This document shows positions 11,701 to 26,700 of a DNA stretch of 64,000 bases, piece after piece (positions within the stretch are counted from its first letter, which is position 1; the number at the start of each line of letters is the position of its first letter). Both the position numbers and the translations under genes were made by a program. Under the pieces are notes generated by a model. It ran no database searches, was not told the origin of the DNA, and saw only the letters and a list, made by a program, of their open reading frames with translations. Origin of the DNA: Leptodactylus fallax (lineage: Eukaryota; Chordata; Amphibia; Anura; Leptodactylidae); contig CAMRHE010000206.1 in assembly GCA_947044405.1 (NCBI GenBank), positions 558,001-622,000 on the forward strand, written 5' to 3'.

Positions 11701-14700
11701 AAAGGAGTCATAGAGAAAAAAAAACATAAAAAGGGTTATATATAGTGCTAAAACAGTGCTAAAGCAGCAATGTATCATCTTCATACTTATACTTCATACT
11801 CACCTTCATGCTTCATACCGGGGTCAGTGCCCCACCCCCCACTATCTTAGTGGTATGCCATCACTTTGTTAGAAAGAATATCCATCTTGATGTAGGTTAC
11901 AGCTCTGTCATCACCAAATGATAAAAGGTTATAACTCAAGACACCTCCATATAACATACAACCAAAAGGAAATATTCAACAGAATAATGAAACAATGAAG
12001 TAAAGTCTGATTGTGGTGAGAAAAGATACAGAATTTACTAAAAGTTTATACACTCTTAAAACAATAATCCCAATATGAATATTAACTGCTAAAAAGAATG
12101 CATTAAAATGGAATTGATAGGAATATATAGCTAACAGTTATCTCATTCTTATATCAAAGTCCAAATTCCAGGAGCTATAGTAAGCAGGTACTGGATCTGT
12201 CTATATTGCCTCACCACGGGGCACTTGTGCGGTGGCTGTGACACCAATTACTTCACTGACTTTCTTTAAAATCCCATGCTCAATGCATATACAGATATAT
12301 ATTAGATTTTCAATATAAATTCACAGGAAGTCACTGTCTCACCACAATTGGATCTCATTGCATTGCTTCATTATTTTATGTAATATTTTCTTTGAGTTGT
12401 ATATTATATATTGTATATTATATGGCAAAGTCTTGAGTGCTAGTATTTTCTTTTATTGATTGATAGACCTTGAGCTTGATGTCAGGCAGCAAACTCAACA
12501 CTGCTCAATGATTGGTTAAGCCATATAGCCATTCTACAAGATTTGCAATAAAAGACCTTAACTGTAAGGTAATTGCTGCAAGAGCAATTCCGCAGTAGTT
12601 GCTGGTGATCCCTGGGAGGAGGGGGACGACAAGACAGTGAGTTCTAAGCTGAACCTGCCCCCTGTCCCTGCCTTCTTGCCTCACTGCCCTAGGTGGCAGA
12701 GGACAACTGGGCGCCAGTCCCTTCTTAGATACAGGTGATAACACAGAATGCAGAAAAGACAAACAACAACAAAATGGGAGGTCAGCTAGCCAATGGATCG
12801 GAACCAGTCGAGCAATGCAGTAGAGGATCAAAATCCAAGAGAGTAGTCACAAGAAAAGCCAAAGGTCAGAAATGTCAGAAAATGCAATATAAGGAGAAAC
12901 GCTTAGCCAGGTGAGAGACACAATAGCCAGCAACCATGTATGGGCTGATGACCTGTTTATAGGAAGTCCAGAACCCGCCCCAGGCTTGATTGGCAGATAG
13001 GCTGTCAGTCACAAAGCACACAAAAGTAACTCCTTAGTAACCAGGACTAATAGCACTGCTGGAATGACACACTGCAACAAATCCTCAGCAGTGCTATAGC
13101 AGCAGGAGCAAATAATCATACATGGACATGCCTCTTGCGTTGGAAGCATGCAGCCGGAGGATGGTGCAGAGGTCCGAACAGGCAGGGATGACAGGCAGGG
13201 ATGTTACATTAACCTTTAAAGCTTTCACAATTAAAAGAGCAACCAGTGTATACCAAGCCCTTTTACCTTGTAAACCACAAATAAATCCAGGTATGTGTGA
13301 AGAAATGAATTAACATTGTTCTGTTATACTACATGCATGAAGAGAAGGTATATATTATATTTTTTCTGTTCATGCAAGGACAACTTGATCAGAACAATCA
13401 ACTTCAACCTTATGATCTCATTTTTCTTGTATTTTAGCTGGCGTCAGCATTTTCTGGCCATCTTCATTTTTCCTCATTGTAGACACCAACAAAGGCCTAT
13501 ATCTGGAGGTGCAACTTATCCCAGCCATGCAATTGTATGTTGTTCTAGACCCATCTTACAAGGAGAAAATGTGTGGTAATCATCAGCATTTTATCACGAG
13601 ACTTTATATTGTACAGTTCTGACTACATAAGATAAGATAAAGTAGCATATCCTGAGCTTCAGGTATCAAGGTATCTCAAAACTTTTGTATTGATCTTCTA
13701 AAGAGGATATAACAAATGTGAAGACTTTTTTGTCATATTTGGTAAATGGAGGGACAGTAGCAGAGGTATGAATATTTTTGTACAAATATTTAGTGCCATA
13801 AAAAGGCAGACATCTTTATCTCATTTTATCAGTTTTAGCACTTTATCACTCTTGAAACCAGGCTTCAAAACTGTAATGGAGGAGTAAAAACTTATTAAAA
13901 AATGTAGATTGGAAAAAGTGTCTAAAATGCATAAATAATTTGATGCGCTCCATATACTCCATATACTCTATACTTCTTTTGCGTCTTACATATAATTTTT
14001 TTCTTAAGCAAACAGACCTGGTTTAACCAAGTGTTAGTGATGTTTAGGATAAGTTTAAGGATAACTCTGAGAGTATTTTAGTTCAGAGGAAATAAATGTA
14101 GAGTGTCAAATACAGCCAGTCAAAATCCAGGTGGAAAAAGATAAGTACCTGGTTTCTATAGTGTTACTTCTATATTTTATATTATTTTTTTAAAAGAAGC
14201 CTAAGAATAAGGCCCCACATTGCGGAAAAGGTACTTTTTTTGGTTGCAAATTTTTTAGTGAACTAATGAATTAAATTGAGCAGCTTCTAATAGAATCAGT
14301 TTAAAGGAATCCTGTCATATTGATCTTGGTGCTGATCTATAGCATGTCATAGAGGAGGAGCTGAGTAGATTGATATAGTTTTGTTGGAAAAGATTCAGTA
14401 TTACTTGGCATTTATTCATTTACTATAATTTTCTGCTCATTCTGGATTTAGGAGACATTCCCTGTATAATAGTACAAAAAGAGATTATTTCCAACAGTGA
14501 GTAAGACTGCCCTTTGCCCTCCTAAGTCCAAAATGAGCCTTAACTTAGTATGAGAATCTGCCATATATGTTGTACAAGGAGTAGCACTATTTCTGATCAT
14601 AATATGACTTGAAATGGCATATATAAGTGGTTTTCCCCTCTGCAGGATCTCTCTCAAATTCTCAGTTTTTACTGAACTGATTTGGAGGCTGTTATCATGT

Positions 14701-17700
14701 CTCCCATACACAGCACATGGTGGAAACAAGAAATTCTGCTCTGTAAATCTCTCTCACTCACTCAGAAGCAGCACCACCACCATAAAGGACAATATAGAGA
14801 CATACTGAACAGTACTGATGTTAATAAATCATTTGAGGTGAGATAGTAACCTTACTGTTAGCTGCATCAACCACTTTCCCTGTATCTGATCCTGTGTATG
14901 GTTTCATCTTTCATCTGGCACCTCCTTATTCATCCCCCATCTCCTATTCATAGACTTCAATTGAAAGCTGTAATTTCATAGCTGTGTGAGTATAAGTCCA
15001 TCTTTGGACACCAAGGTGGATTTCAGCGGAGATTTCACAGGGAATGTCAGTTTAGGAGGTCAGAAAGGAGTATGACAAGTGGAAAAGAGGCATTATTCGC
15101 TAATAAGATATATCACACAATATTTTAAAAATATTTTCTGGTACTATGGATTTACTGAATGCAAAATTTGTTGAAATGTTCTACTGAATCATTTTCCACA
15201 AAACTATTTGTTGAGCTCCTCCTGTTCTATAACATGATGCTACCAGATCAAAAAACGTACTCAACATGACAGGTTTCCTCTAATAGTGTTAATTGCAATA
15301 ATTTTAGATTACAAGTAAATTCTATAATCTAATATTCTATAAAGTGAATATTTAAATGATGATCTGTATTATAAAGGTCTTTGTGGAAACTTCAACAACA
15401 TCCAGAAAGATGACTTTCGGACCAGTAGTGGAGTTTTAGAAAGCAATGCTGTTGACTTTGCTAACACATGGAAAACCAATTATAATTGCAAAGACATAAA
15501 ACATGGCCATGAACACCCCTGCATTTACGGCATGGAAATAGGTACTTTATTTTTCCATTATTTGAAATGCAGCTTTCAACTCTTGGCATATAATGTGAAC
15601 TGAGAGCCTAGATATTGAGATATGACACACCTGTTTTATTACTAAATTTTTACTTTAAGAGGACTTACCTAGTATTTTCCCCTTGTGAATTGGTGCTTCC
15701 ATTGCTGTTTTTGACACTACACAAATATGATGGTGGTGCTGCTTACCTCTTTGGTGTAATGGCAAGCCCCTCATTGCACCTTTGTATACTGTGAAAAACA
15801 GTGATATCTCAGCAACTGAGACACCGATTCACAAGTGGAAAGACCCCTCTAACCAATCTGTTTGTGGGACTGGTTTGCTATACTTGGTTCTAGTGACAGA
15901 CTCCCTTTAAGTCTGAAACTAGGTATTAAATCACCCTCATTTCCCCTTTTTACATATAAAACTAGCTAACATTACTTTAGATGTCCACACTATTTCTTTA
16001 TATTAGGATGGAGGGGCAAACTGTTTGCTGCTTAACCTGTACTGCACATTGTCAAAAATTGTGCTTCTGTAAAAACACTGGGGGGATATTTCTATATGAA
16101 CTGCAGTCTTAAAGGGGTTGCTGTTCAGTCAAAAACAATTGGACAATATATTGCCCCCTTTATTCGCCCCAACAGTATATTTTTTCCTTTACTGGCCCCC
16201 ACACATTATATTGTCCCCTCTCATGACCCCCCACACAGCTCATTACCCCTTTTATGCTCCCTATGGTAAATTGTCCCCATTACTGACCCCCACATTAAGC
16301 TGCTACCTGAGTAAAGCCAATATTCAATCACCAATACCACCTCCAAACCCCCACTTTGGTCTCCAGGGAGCGCTGTGCACTTTGTCTAGACGTTAAACAT
16401 CATCAGCCCATAACATCCAGACATAGTGCCCAAGAGGCTGAAGCAGAGCGAGCCTGAACAGGTGAGCAACCCACTGTTGTAGGGCCCCAATACAGACTGT
16501 TGGCCACCGTAACCATTCAATGGCTTTAGCCAGTCAATGATTGGATGTAGTAGTCATATTTCTGTGTCAGGACATCACCACTGCAGCAGAAAGTACTGTA
16601 TAAAAAATTTGCAACATAATTGAAGAAAAAGAGCATTACAATCAAAGTTTAATAAACTGCATATTTTCTGACATGGTTTTTTTAATAAGTTTTTTTTTCA
16701 TCTGTAAACAGAGAAATATGCTAACTATTGGTGTAATATATTGCTTGACACTAAGGGACCGTTTGCTCCATGTCATTCCTCAGTAAGCCCTGCAGTGTAT
16801 CAGCAGGTAAGATGGTGCAAATGCAAACTCATTAACATCAATGCACAGGATAAGACACGCACTAACATTTACTCATATTATTCCGTGTACTAAATGTTTT
16901 TATATGTGTGAATGTGCTCATATTTAAAATAAATATCAATGTTTTTAACTTAGGGAAAGCTTAACGTTCTCCATTTTGGATAATCTCTTCTTGAGAGTGC
17001 GGACTTCAGTGCTCACTTGCCATACCTTTAATAATGATGAATGTGAGTACTGGAGCAGCAGTCCCTTTTAGGTTTATGGAACAACCGCTGCAGTACCTAC
17101 AATCACCACTATTAAAAATACGGCGAGTGAGCATGCTCTGTCACAGGGAAACAACTGATATGCAGGGGTCAAGGCAGTCAGACGCTGCTGATCTATACTT
17201 GATGTCCTAGACTATGGATAGGACATCAAATTTTGAAAAAATGGATAATCCCTTTAAGCATTAAGTGACCATTCAAATAAAAGGGCTACCCTATGTTATG
17301 CAGAACAGGTCTTACAGAACAAGAGACTATGACGATGTAACTGGTCTTCATTGTGGCTACTAGATAAGGATCCTGGATGAAGAATCCTTCTCGGGATTAA
17401 TAGGGCATGTAAATATATTTTCTAAATTGGACAACCTCTTCTCGAAAAATGCTTGACAAAAATAGGTTAAAATATTTTTGGAGATCATACGTATAAAAAA
17501 TTAATATTTGTTTGCAATTCACACTATAGGAGTGAGGATCCTATATTATATATTAGAGTAAAGGACAGCTACCTCCAGAATGAAATAACAATGAACCTAT
17601 AGCGATATTCATTTCCTCCCTTAGAACTGTCTCTTTGATACTTGCGCTTGTAAAAGAGCTGAGGACTGTCTATGTGCGTCCATTTCCTCCTATGTGTGGG

Positions 17701-20700
17701 CATGTGGAGTGGCAGGTATCCAAATATCTGGGTGGCGAGAACATGTTTGCCGTAAGTACAAATCTACATTTCTTTATTGTGAGTAATAAATGTACAGCAA
17801 GAATAATAGAAATTTATTGCCAGCAACCACTCAGCAATCTACAGTCATGGCCAAAAGTTTTGAGAATGATACAAATATTAATTTTTACAAAGTCTACTGC
17901 TTCAGTTTTTCTAATGGCAATTTGCATATACTCCAGAATGTTATAAAGAGTGATCAGCTTAACAGCAATTACTTGCAAAGTCAATATTTGCCTAGAAAAT
18001 GAACTTTATCCCCCAAAACACATTTCAACATCATTGCAGCCCTGCCTTAAAAGGACCACCTAACATCGTTTCAGTGATTGCTCCATTAACACAGGTGTGG
18101 GTGTTGATGAGGACAGGGCTGGAGATCAATCTGTCATGATTAAGTAAGAATGACACCACTGGACACTTTAAAAGGAGGCTGGTGCTTGCCATCATTGTTT
18201 CTCTTCTGTTAACCATGGTTATCTCTAAAGAAACACGTGCAGTCATCATTGCACTGCACAAAAATGGCCTAACTGGGAAGAGTATTGCAGCTAGAAAGAT
18301 TGCACCTCAGTCAACAATCTATCGCATCATCAAGAACTTCAAGGAGAGAGGTTCCATTGGTGCCAAAAAGGCTCCAGGGCGCCCAAGAAAGACCAGCAAG
18401 CGGCAGGACCGTCTCTTAAAAGTGTTTCAGCTGCGGGATCGGGCTACCAGCAGTGCAGAGCTTGCTGAGGAATGGCAGCAGGCAGGTGTGAGTGCATCTG
18501 CACGCACTGTGAGGCAGAGACTCTTGGAGCAAGGCCTGGTCTCAAGGAGGGCAGCAAAGAAGCCACTTCTCTCCAGAAAAAACATCAGGGACAGACTGAT
18601 ATTCTGCAAAAGGTACAGGGAGTGGACTGCTGAGGACTGGGGTAAAGTCATTTTCTCTGATGAATCCCCTTTTCGATTGTTTGGAACATCTGGAAAACAG
18701 CTTATTCGGAGAAGAAGAGGTGAGCGCTACCACCAGTCTTGTCTCATGCCAACTGTAAAGCATCCTGAAACCATTCATGTGTAGGGTTGCTTCTCAGCCA
18801 AGGGAATCGGCTCTCTCACAGTCTTGCCTAAAAACACAGCCATGAATAAAGAATGGTACCAGAATGTCCTCCAAGAGCAACTTCTCCCAACCGTCCAAGA
18901 GCAGTTTGGCACTCAACAATGCCTTTTCCAGCATGATGGAGCACCTTGCCATAAAGCAAAGGTGATAACTAAATGGCTCAGGGAACAAAACATAGAGATT
19001 TTGGGTCCATGGCCTGGAAACTCCCCAGATCTTAATCCCATTGAGAACTTGTGGTCAATCATCAAGAGACGGGTGGACAAACAAAAACCAACAAATTCAG
19101 ACAAAATTAAAGCATTGATTCTGCAAGAATGGACTGCTATCAGTCAGGATTTGGTCCAGAAGTTGATTGAGAGCATGCCAGGGAGAATTGCAGAGGTCCT
19201 GAAGAAGAAGGGTCAACACTGCAAATATTGACTTGCTGCATTAACTCATTCTAACTGTCAATATAAGCTTCTGTTACTCATAATATGAATGCAATTATAT
19301 TTCTGTATGTGATAAAAACATCTGACAAACACACATAAAAACCAGAGGGCAGCAGATCATGTGAAAATATAATATGTGTGTCATTCTCAAAACTTTTGGC
19401 CATGACTGTACTCTATTCACTTCGTTGGGACTGCCGGAGATCTTTGTCGTGGCATATTCAAGGTATCTTTTGGGAACCCTCTCTAATTGCTGTGGTTCCC
19501 AGTGGTCGGACCCACAGACATTGCTCCTCTAAAGTGGGAGATCGCTGTACTGATGTATTCAAAGGAACTTTCGGGCTTCCATTATTCATAGATTGTAAGC
19601 CCTTGCGGGCAGGGCCCTCTATCTCACTGTGCCAGTTGGTCACTCTTAGTATTATATTTGTTTGTATATCTTGTGTACCATATGTAAACCCTCAAATGTA
19701 AAGCACCATGGAATTAATATAATAATGTACAGCACCATGGAATTAATGGTGCTATATAAATAAACAATAATAATAATCATAATCACTAGGTGTCCCAGTG
19801 GTTGTACCCCCAGTGATCAGATACTCTATCTTGTGGATGTTGCACATATTTATCTAAATTTTTTGAAGAGGTAACCATTACTTCTCTTTTCTTTAAGGGA
19901 TCTACATATTCCAATGCCCCCCAACATTTGTGTACAGTTATACAGTGACTACCTGCATTCCCACCTGCCGTTCTCTATCTGAACCAGACCCCTCATGCAG
20001 CTTCAAGTTCCATACTGTTGATGGCTGTGTCTGTCCAAATGGAACTTATCTAGATGACAGAGGTGTTTGTGTGAAAAAGGAAGAATGTCCATGCTACTAT
20101 AAGGGGGTTCCGGTGTCAAGCAGTGAACCTTTATATGTGGGCCGGCTTATATGGTAATGTAAGATGTTTATAGTTATTTACAGTTTTTGGACTATCAGTA
20201 AATGGAAGTCTTCATTCGCACAGGTCACTCAAGGATATCGGTTGGACCCCAAGCCATCAGACACTTATTCTTTATCCTGTGGATAGAGGAAAAAAGTTTA
20301 CTAGAAAACAAGCTAGGGCTTTCCAATCTTTTTGTTAGCATGCAGCTCTCATCTAGATACAGGTATAATAGGCAGCATTAAATCACTTACAGAAGGAAAA
20401 TAATGGCTTTTCCACCCACTGATCCATGTACATAATAAACCTACATTCTTTTTTTTCTATCTATAATAATTTCACCCGTCCGTCTTTTAAACACTATGGG
20501 TTAGGTTAACTACTAGTAAACCCTCCAAGGAGTTCCCCAGTGAAGCATATGCCGCATATATCAAGAAGGAGCACATCTTATTGGTTAATATGGTGCTGTG
20601 CGTAATATTGCTATCATGTGAAGCATTTTCTCCAACATATTTGGATGTTTCAGAATAAGTGAAATAATACCATATCATGATACCATATTTTCAATTTATT

Positions 20701-23700
20701 TTTGAAAATTAAGGTAACTGTATTGGTAAATCTTTGTTTTTATGATCAGCATTTTGTGTAAATCATCTTGATGAGCATCAATTTCAGCAATATTATCATT
20801 TGGGTTTTTTTTTTTACTATTAAATATATTTTTTGTTTGAAAAAATACCTGACTGGTTTCCTTTAAGAGTTCTCTGCATAATATCACTGGGGTCAGGCAT
20901 CGTAGGAGTACCTTAGCATACAGTTTATGGACACTTTTGTACGTTGACTGCAGAGAGATGCTAGTAAGTACCGAGGTAGAAATGACATATTTGGAATCAG
21001 TGTCCTTTCACCTATCCCACCATTATCATAGTTTGGAGGGGATGGGGGCTGGGGTTTATGCTGATTCCCTTTCAGCCTGGACACAGGGAGATAGAACATC
21101 ATGGTCTTGTGTGAAAGATATACATTGTATTTCTCAAAATAAGGGAGATGTACTAATGTCAAGGGCCTGATGGTTCAATATGTGGTAAGAATTATTACTA
21201 TGTGATTAATGGAAACTATAATGTGCTCTACTAAAGATACGTTTCACCTGGTCAACAGCAATGGGGCACAATTTTACTAATACTTTCTGATAGTTAGCGT
21301 GCCAACTTAGACTAGACAGTCTTAAAATGTGCCCGATTTATCACAGTGGCTGATGCTGGATTGCACATATTTCATCTTTATACCACTTATTAGTTGGCTT
21401 TAGACAATACAAAGTGACATTCTCTGGTGCACTATGTCATAGTTTAAGCCCATTGGCGTAACTAATGGAGTCACATTGGTCTCAGCTACAATTGGGCTCA
21501 TAAGCTAGGGGAGCCCACAGGTCATCCTCACCACACTAAGTCTGATTAAGCTTCTTTGATATCCTTTCTAATGTCCTTTTATGGCTGTCCGTGTGTTGTA
21601 AATTCATTACCCTTTTCCTCTGGTGCACTGGAGTGAGACAGGGAAAGAAGATTTATGATACAATGTCTTTTAAAAGTAGTCTTTTAATGCCAAATAGCTT
21701 TTGGTCAGCAGCATATCATTAAGGAAGGGTTCTGTGTGGGGGGCTGTGACAGAAAAGGGGCACAATTACTGTGTGGGGGGCACTGACAGGAGATATGAAT
21801 AATGGGAATCTTGTGTGCACAGTTGTGTTATGAACAAGCCTTCATAGAGATCTGGACACAGGCAGAGAAGAAAAGTTAATTGTATATGCTAAAATTTACA
21901 AATGGGACGTGGCTAATGGTTGTGAGGAATAATTGAATGTGTGGCGGTGAAGGGGAGAAGGGACAAGCTGAGCCTTTGCACCAGGCCAGTAAGCCTTAGT
22001 TAAGCTTCTGTTTTTAAGCCATGCACCTTTTCTGCAAACCCATCCATTTACTTGCTAGGCCCAATCACTTGATGGACAAGGAGCTGGAAGTGTGTGCCCC
22101 ATAATTCTTCATAATGTCCCTGCAAAATACAAGATGCAGGAGATTGACAGAACATCTGTATTTTATGCTTATTACCTTCATATGGGAATAATCATATTCT
22201 CTCTTTCTCCTAATAGCAACTGCATAAAAGGAACAGTACAGTGTATTGACCAAGGCATACAAGGTAAATCCTCTGACTAAATCTATTCATTACCCTGAAT
22301 AAAGAGAACCTGTCACCAGCTTTGAAAAGCCTAATGACATACTTATAGGCGCTGTCACTCTGAGCATTTTGGTGTTTTGTTTATGTAAATCTGTTCAGCC
22401 ATTCCAAAGATATAAGCCCTTTTATTGTTCATGCAAATTATGGTATAGTAGCCAACTGGGCAGCAACACTATATGACATACAACACAAAGAGACGCCACT
22501 ACACCTAGAAACCACAGAGTCACCGCCCATTTGGTTAGGAGACCCTAATTTGTATCAACACCTAAGGGCTTGGGAATGGCTGAACAGATTTGGAGACGCA
22601 AAACACTAAAATGCTCAGAGTGACAGCACCTATAAGTATGTAACTGGAATTTCAAGACCTGGCAATAGGCTCTCTTTAAGCAGGGTATCATGGCGCAGCA
22701 GGATACCAGCCACTTACTCTGTAGCAGCTAACTGTGCTGTACTGTACCCAAATCGTATCCATATACTATGAACAAAAATCTTGAAGTGCAAAGTGACCTG
22801 TCTCTACTTGTAAATGTACATAAATGCTGCAGGTATTACAAGCAATGCAAAGGTTGAAAGCATCAAGGGATCCCATGAAATACATGCACATGTCTGCAAA
22901 AACTGGCCGAAGTTTGGTGGCCTGCAGGAAAATACATTGATGAATTTCATGACAGAAATTCAGCAGTGTGTTTGACCTGTGTGAACAGAACCATATAGTG
23001 CACAATTTAAAGGGATCTTTTTTTACCACCTCTAACAACTCCAGCTATTTGCATCATCCAATAAGTGCCACTCCGCTGTTTCCAGTTCAGTTAGAACTTT
23101 TTCTCTAACCCCCACCATTCCAGAACAATCAGTTCTGTTGAGGATCCAATATGCTAATTAGGGTCTCTACTGTCAGGTGGGCAGTCTCTTTCTGTCTGTT
23201 TCAGCAGAGGACATGTTGGGTGCTGAAACTAACAATACCCATTGCTCAGGAACACTGGGTTCTAGAGAAATAACTTGAACTGCGCTAGAATCAGCGGAGC
23301 GGAACCTACTGAATGATGTAAAGAGATGGAATTGGTTAAGGAAGCAGGTTAACTTGGGTGTTAATGTGCACATGGGGGTACCTAATAAGTTTGTTTATTT
23401 TGCTTTTTGTTGACATTATTTATTTTTTAAATTATAAATGTTTTTTTTCTACTTTTTTATTTAACTTTTCTACTTAAAAAAAAACTTTTAAAACTTTATT
23501 TTTAATTTTTTACTGTCTCACAAGGGGACTTGAACCTAAGGTCACTTGTTCCCTTGTACTGCAGTACTTCTGTATTAAAGTACATTTTCTATCTGCTATA
23601 GGAAAAGAGAGTCTGGAGGCCATTGACTGTTCTGACTCCACAAAATCATTGTGGAAAAACCAAGGGGTTGAATGGGGGCTTATCCCTAACCACCCATTGT

Positions 23701-26700
23701 GATTGCTATTGGTCCCAGCAATTGAGTGGTTACGTTGCAAAAATCTGAGTATTTTCTGTCTCCTGCAGCTGTGCCTTCTACAACTCTATGCTGTAATATT
23801 ACCATGCGGAGAATTTGTTCATTATATAGTATTTCTGCTTGTGGCCATTTTTTTAATCCTGAAAAAAACCCTTTAAAGAGAGTCACCTGAACTGAGCATA
23901 TTAACTCAGCCCCGCAGATAGGTTTAGGTTTAGGGTCAATGTTTTCTCCCTGTGAACTGGTGCGTCCATTGCCGAGATATCACTGTTTTTGTCAGTATGC
24001 AAATAGGCTCTTTGAAGAAACCGAAGCTTCGCTGCTCATTGGAGCAATGACAACGCTCTAGTTGTTCCAAAGAGCTCATCTACATATTGACAAAAAAGTG
24101 ACATTTTGGCAATGGAGTCTACTATTCACAAGGGAAAAACAGTTGATTCAGGTGACCCTAACTTATCTGGGCAGTTGGGTTGATATACTGGTGACAGACT
24201 ATACACATACATATCTTTCTGCCATGGAGCTCCTGATGAAATTATATAAAAAGTCATACTTATTTATTAACCATAGAGCGCTCATGTATTGTAAATGTAC
24301 CTTTCAGTGTGTACTCATCCCTTGGTTTACTTTGATTGTGAAAAAGCTGGAAAAACAGCAAAAGGAACAGAGTGTTCTCGCACCTGTGATACATCAACTG
24401 TACAGTGTGTGAGTACAAATGTTATTCATTGTATTATATAACTAATGGTGACATTGAATGTTTTGCTCACCATTTGTAGGCATCGACAATAATTAATTCA
24501 TTTTTAAAGATCCCTGCACTTAGCATAACATAAGATCCCAACATATTGTATATGTTATATATGCCATAGGCCCTCATTCACCAGATCAAGGTTAAAATAG
24601 GTTATATTTTTTTACAACACAGGTCCTTATGGGTGACAAATGCCACTGTACTGCATCTGTCACAAGTCTAAGGCTAGCTTCACACTAGCACTCAGTTTCT
24701 GTCCGGAGATTCCGTCCCCCATTCCGCTTGAAAAAGCAGGACTTTTCTCTTCGCATTTTTGGGCGGAAACCAAGTGAACCCCATTATAGTTGTGGGTAAC
24801 AGTTTTTTAATCAGATTAGGTTTCCGTTCTTCAGAAGTGAACCTGAAGAATGAAAAGCCAAACACAGGTGTGAACCTAGCGTAAGTGAATAAATCCCAAA
24901 ATAGGTCAAACACAGTGAACACAGAGCCTCAATCCTTTCAAGTAGTTCTTCCATATGTCTTGGTGATAACAGTAGTCTTAGTTCTGTGGGTATGAAATGT
25001 CATGGACCCAAGCAATATCCAAGTAAGACAATCCACAGTTTCAAGACTAATAAGTGCAAAGTATATTGTATATCCATTGATAGAAAGAAGCTGTAAAGCT
25101 GTAAATGTGGAACCATTGTGTGATATAGTAATGGGTCCTAAAGGTCTTAGCGGAGGATGATCGTTTTCAAGCTGACTTTGGAACCATCTATTTTTTTTTT
25201 TTTTAGAAACATCTAGGACATATACAATAAAATAACTAAGATTTACCTCATAATTCCCTCTTGCCTGCATTCCAATGGAATCTGTCAAAAAGTAAGTGCA
25301 AGGGTCTGGTTATGTCATACGTCAGAAGTTAAAATTAAACTCTACCTTTTTGGTATCTTCAAAATTCTGTACTAAAGCGTCACAGTTTAACCATTTTTCC
25401 TTTTTGCTGTTCCTATATATTGTTTTCTATATAAACTATATTTACTTAATGTATTCTTGCATATGTTTCCTCATATCCATACTGATGACCCTGTGCCGTG
25501 ACAGTACAGCCCACTGTGTGTATCAGGCTGCTTATGTCCAGAAGGATTAGTTCTAAGTAAGAACAGAACTTGTATAAGGGAAGAGGAATGTCCATGTGTT
25601 CACAATGGAACACATTACAACTCAGGGGATATTGCCAGAATACACTGCAATGAATGGTATGTACATTTTACTCAGCATAGTATTCAGTGAAAACAAGTCA
25701 TTAAAGGGGTTGTGTTAGTATGGACACCTATCCCCTATCCACAAGACAGGGGATGAGGAGGATCAAAGTTCCCCTTAAGCTCCAGTGTGCTTGCACGATC
25801 TGCGCTTCATTCACTTCAATGGAGATTCGAGGACTGTTATATCACCCATAGAAGTGAATGGAGAACTCTAGAAGTGAATGAAGCGCCGGTCATGCAAGTG
25901 CACTGGTGCTCCATACACAAGGAGGCCTTAGAGGGACTTTCGGTCCACCATCCTCCTGAGCACTGGGTTACTAGCAACCAGACACTCATGTCCTGTCCCA
26001 TGGATTGGGGAGAAATGTCCATAACAGCATAACTCCTTTATAAATAACCACTATTATAATGCAACTTGTGTTATTTTATACTATTATTTCACACACACAT
26101 ATACAGTACTGTGCAAGAGTTTTAGGTAGGAGTAGAAAAAATGCTGCGAAGTATGAATGCTTTAAAAATAGGAATTTACAAAATAATAATTATAGTAATA
26201 ATAATTTAATTAGTCAATTGACAAAATAAAGTGCATGAATAAAAGATAAATCTAAATCAAAATCAATATTTGGTATGACTGCCCTTAACCTTCAAAACAG
26301 CATAAATTCTTCTAGACACACTTAAAGACAGTTTTTTAAAGAGGACCTTTTATGTCCTCATGAAAGTGTGGTTTTATATACTACTAGAAAGCTGACAGTG
26401 CACTGAATTCAGGCTTTCCCGGTATGTGCCACGGTGCTGAAGATATCGGTGCCATTAGTTTCGGCACCAATATCTCCCCACTGTCAGAAGGGCGTTCCTC
26501 ATAGCTCAACATCATCGCTGGACTGTAAGGAACACCCCCCCCCCCCGACTGTACTCTAACATAGCCTTGTACTGTCAGAGGGGGCATGAGCTATGAGGAA
26601 TGACCTTCTGACAGTGGGGAGATATCAGTGCCGAAACTAACGGCACCAATTTCTCCAGCACCGGGGGATATACTGGGAAAGCCGAAAGTGCGCTGAATTC

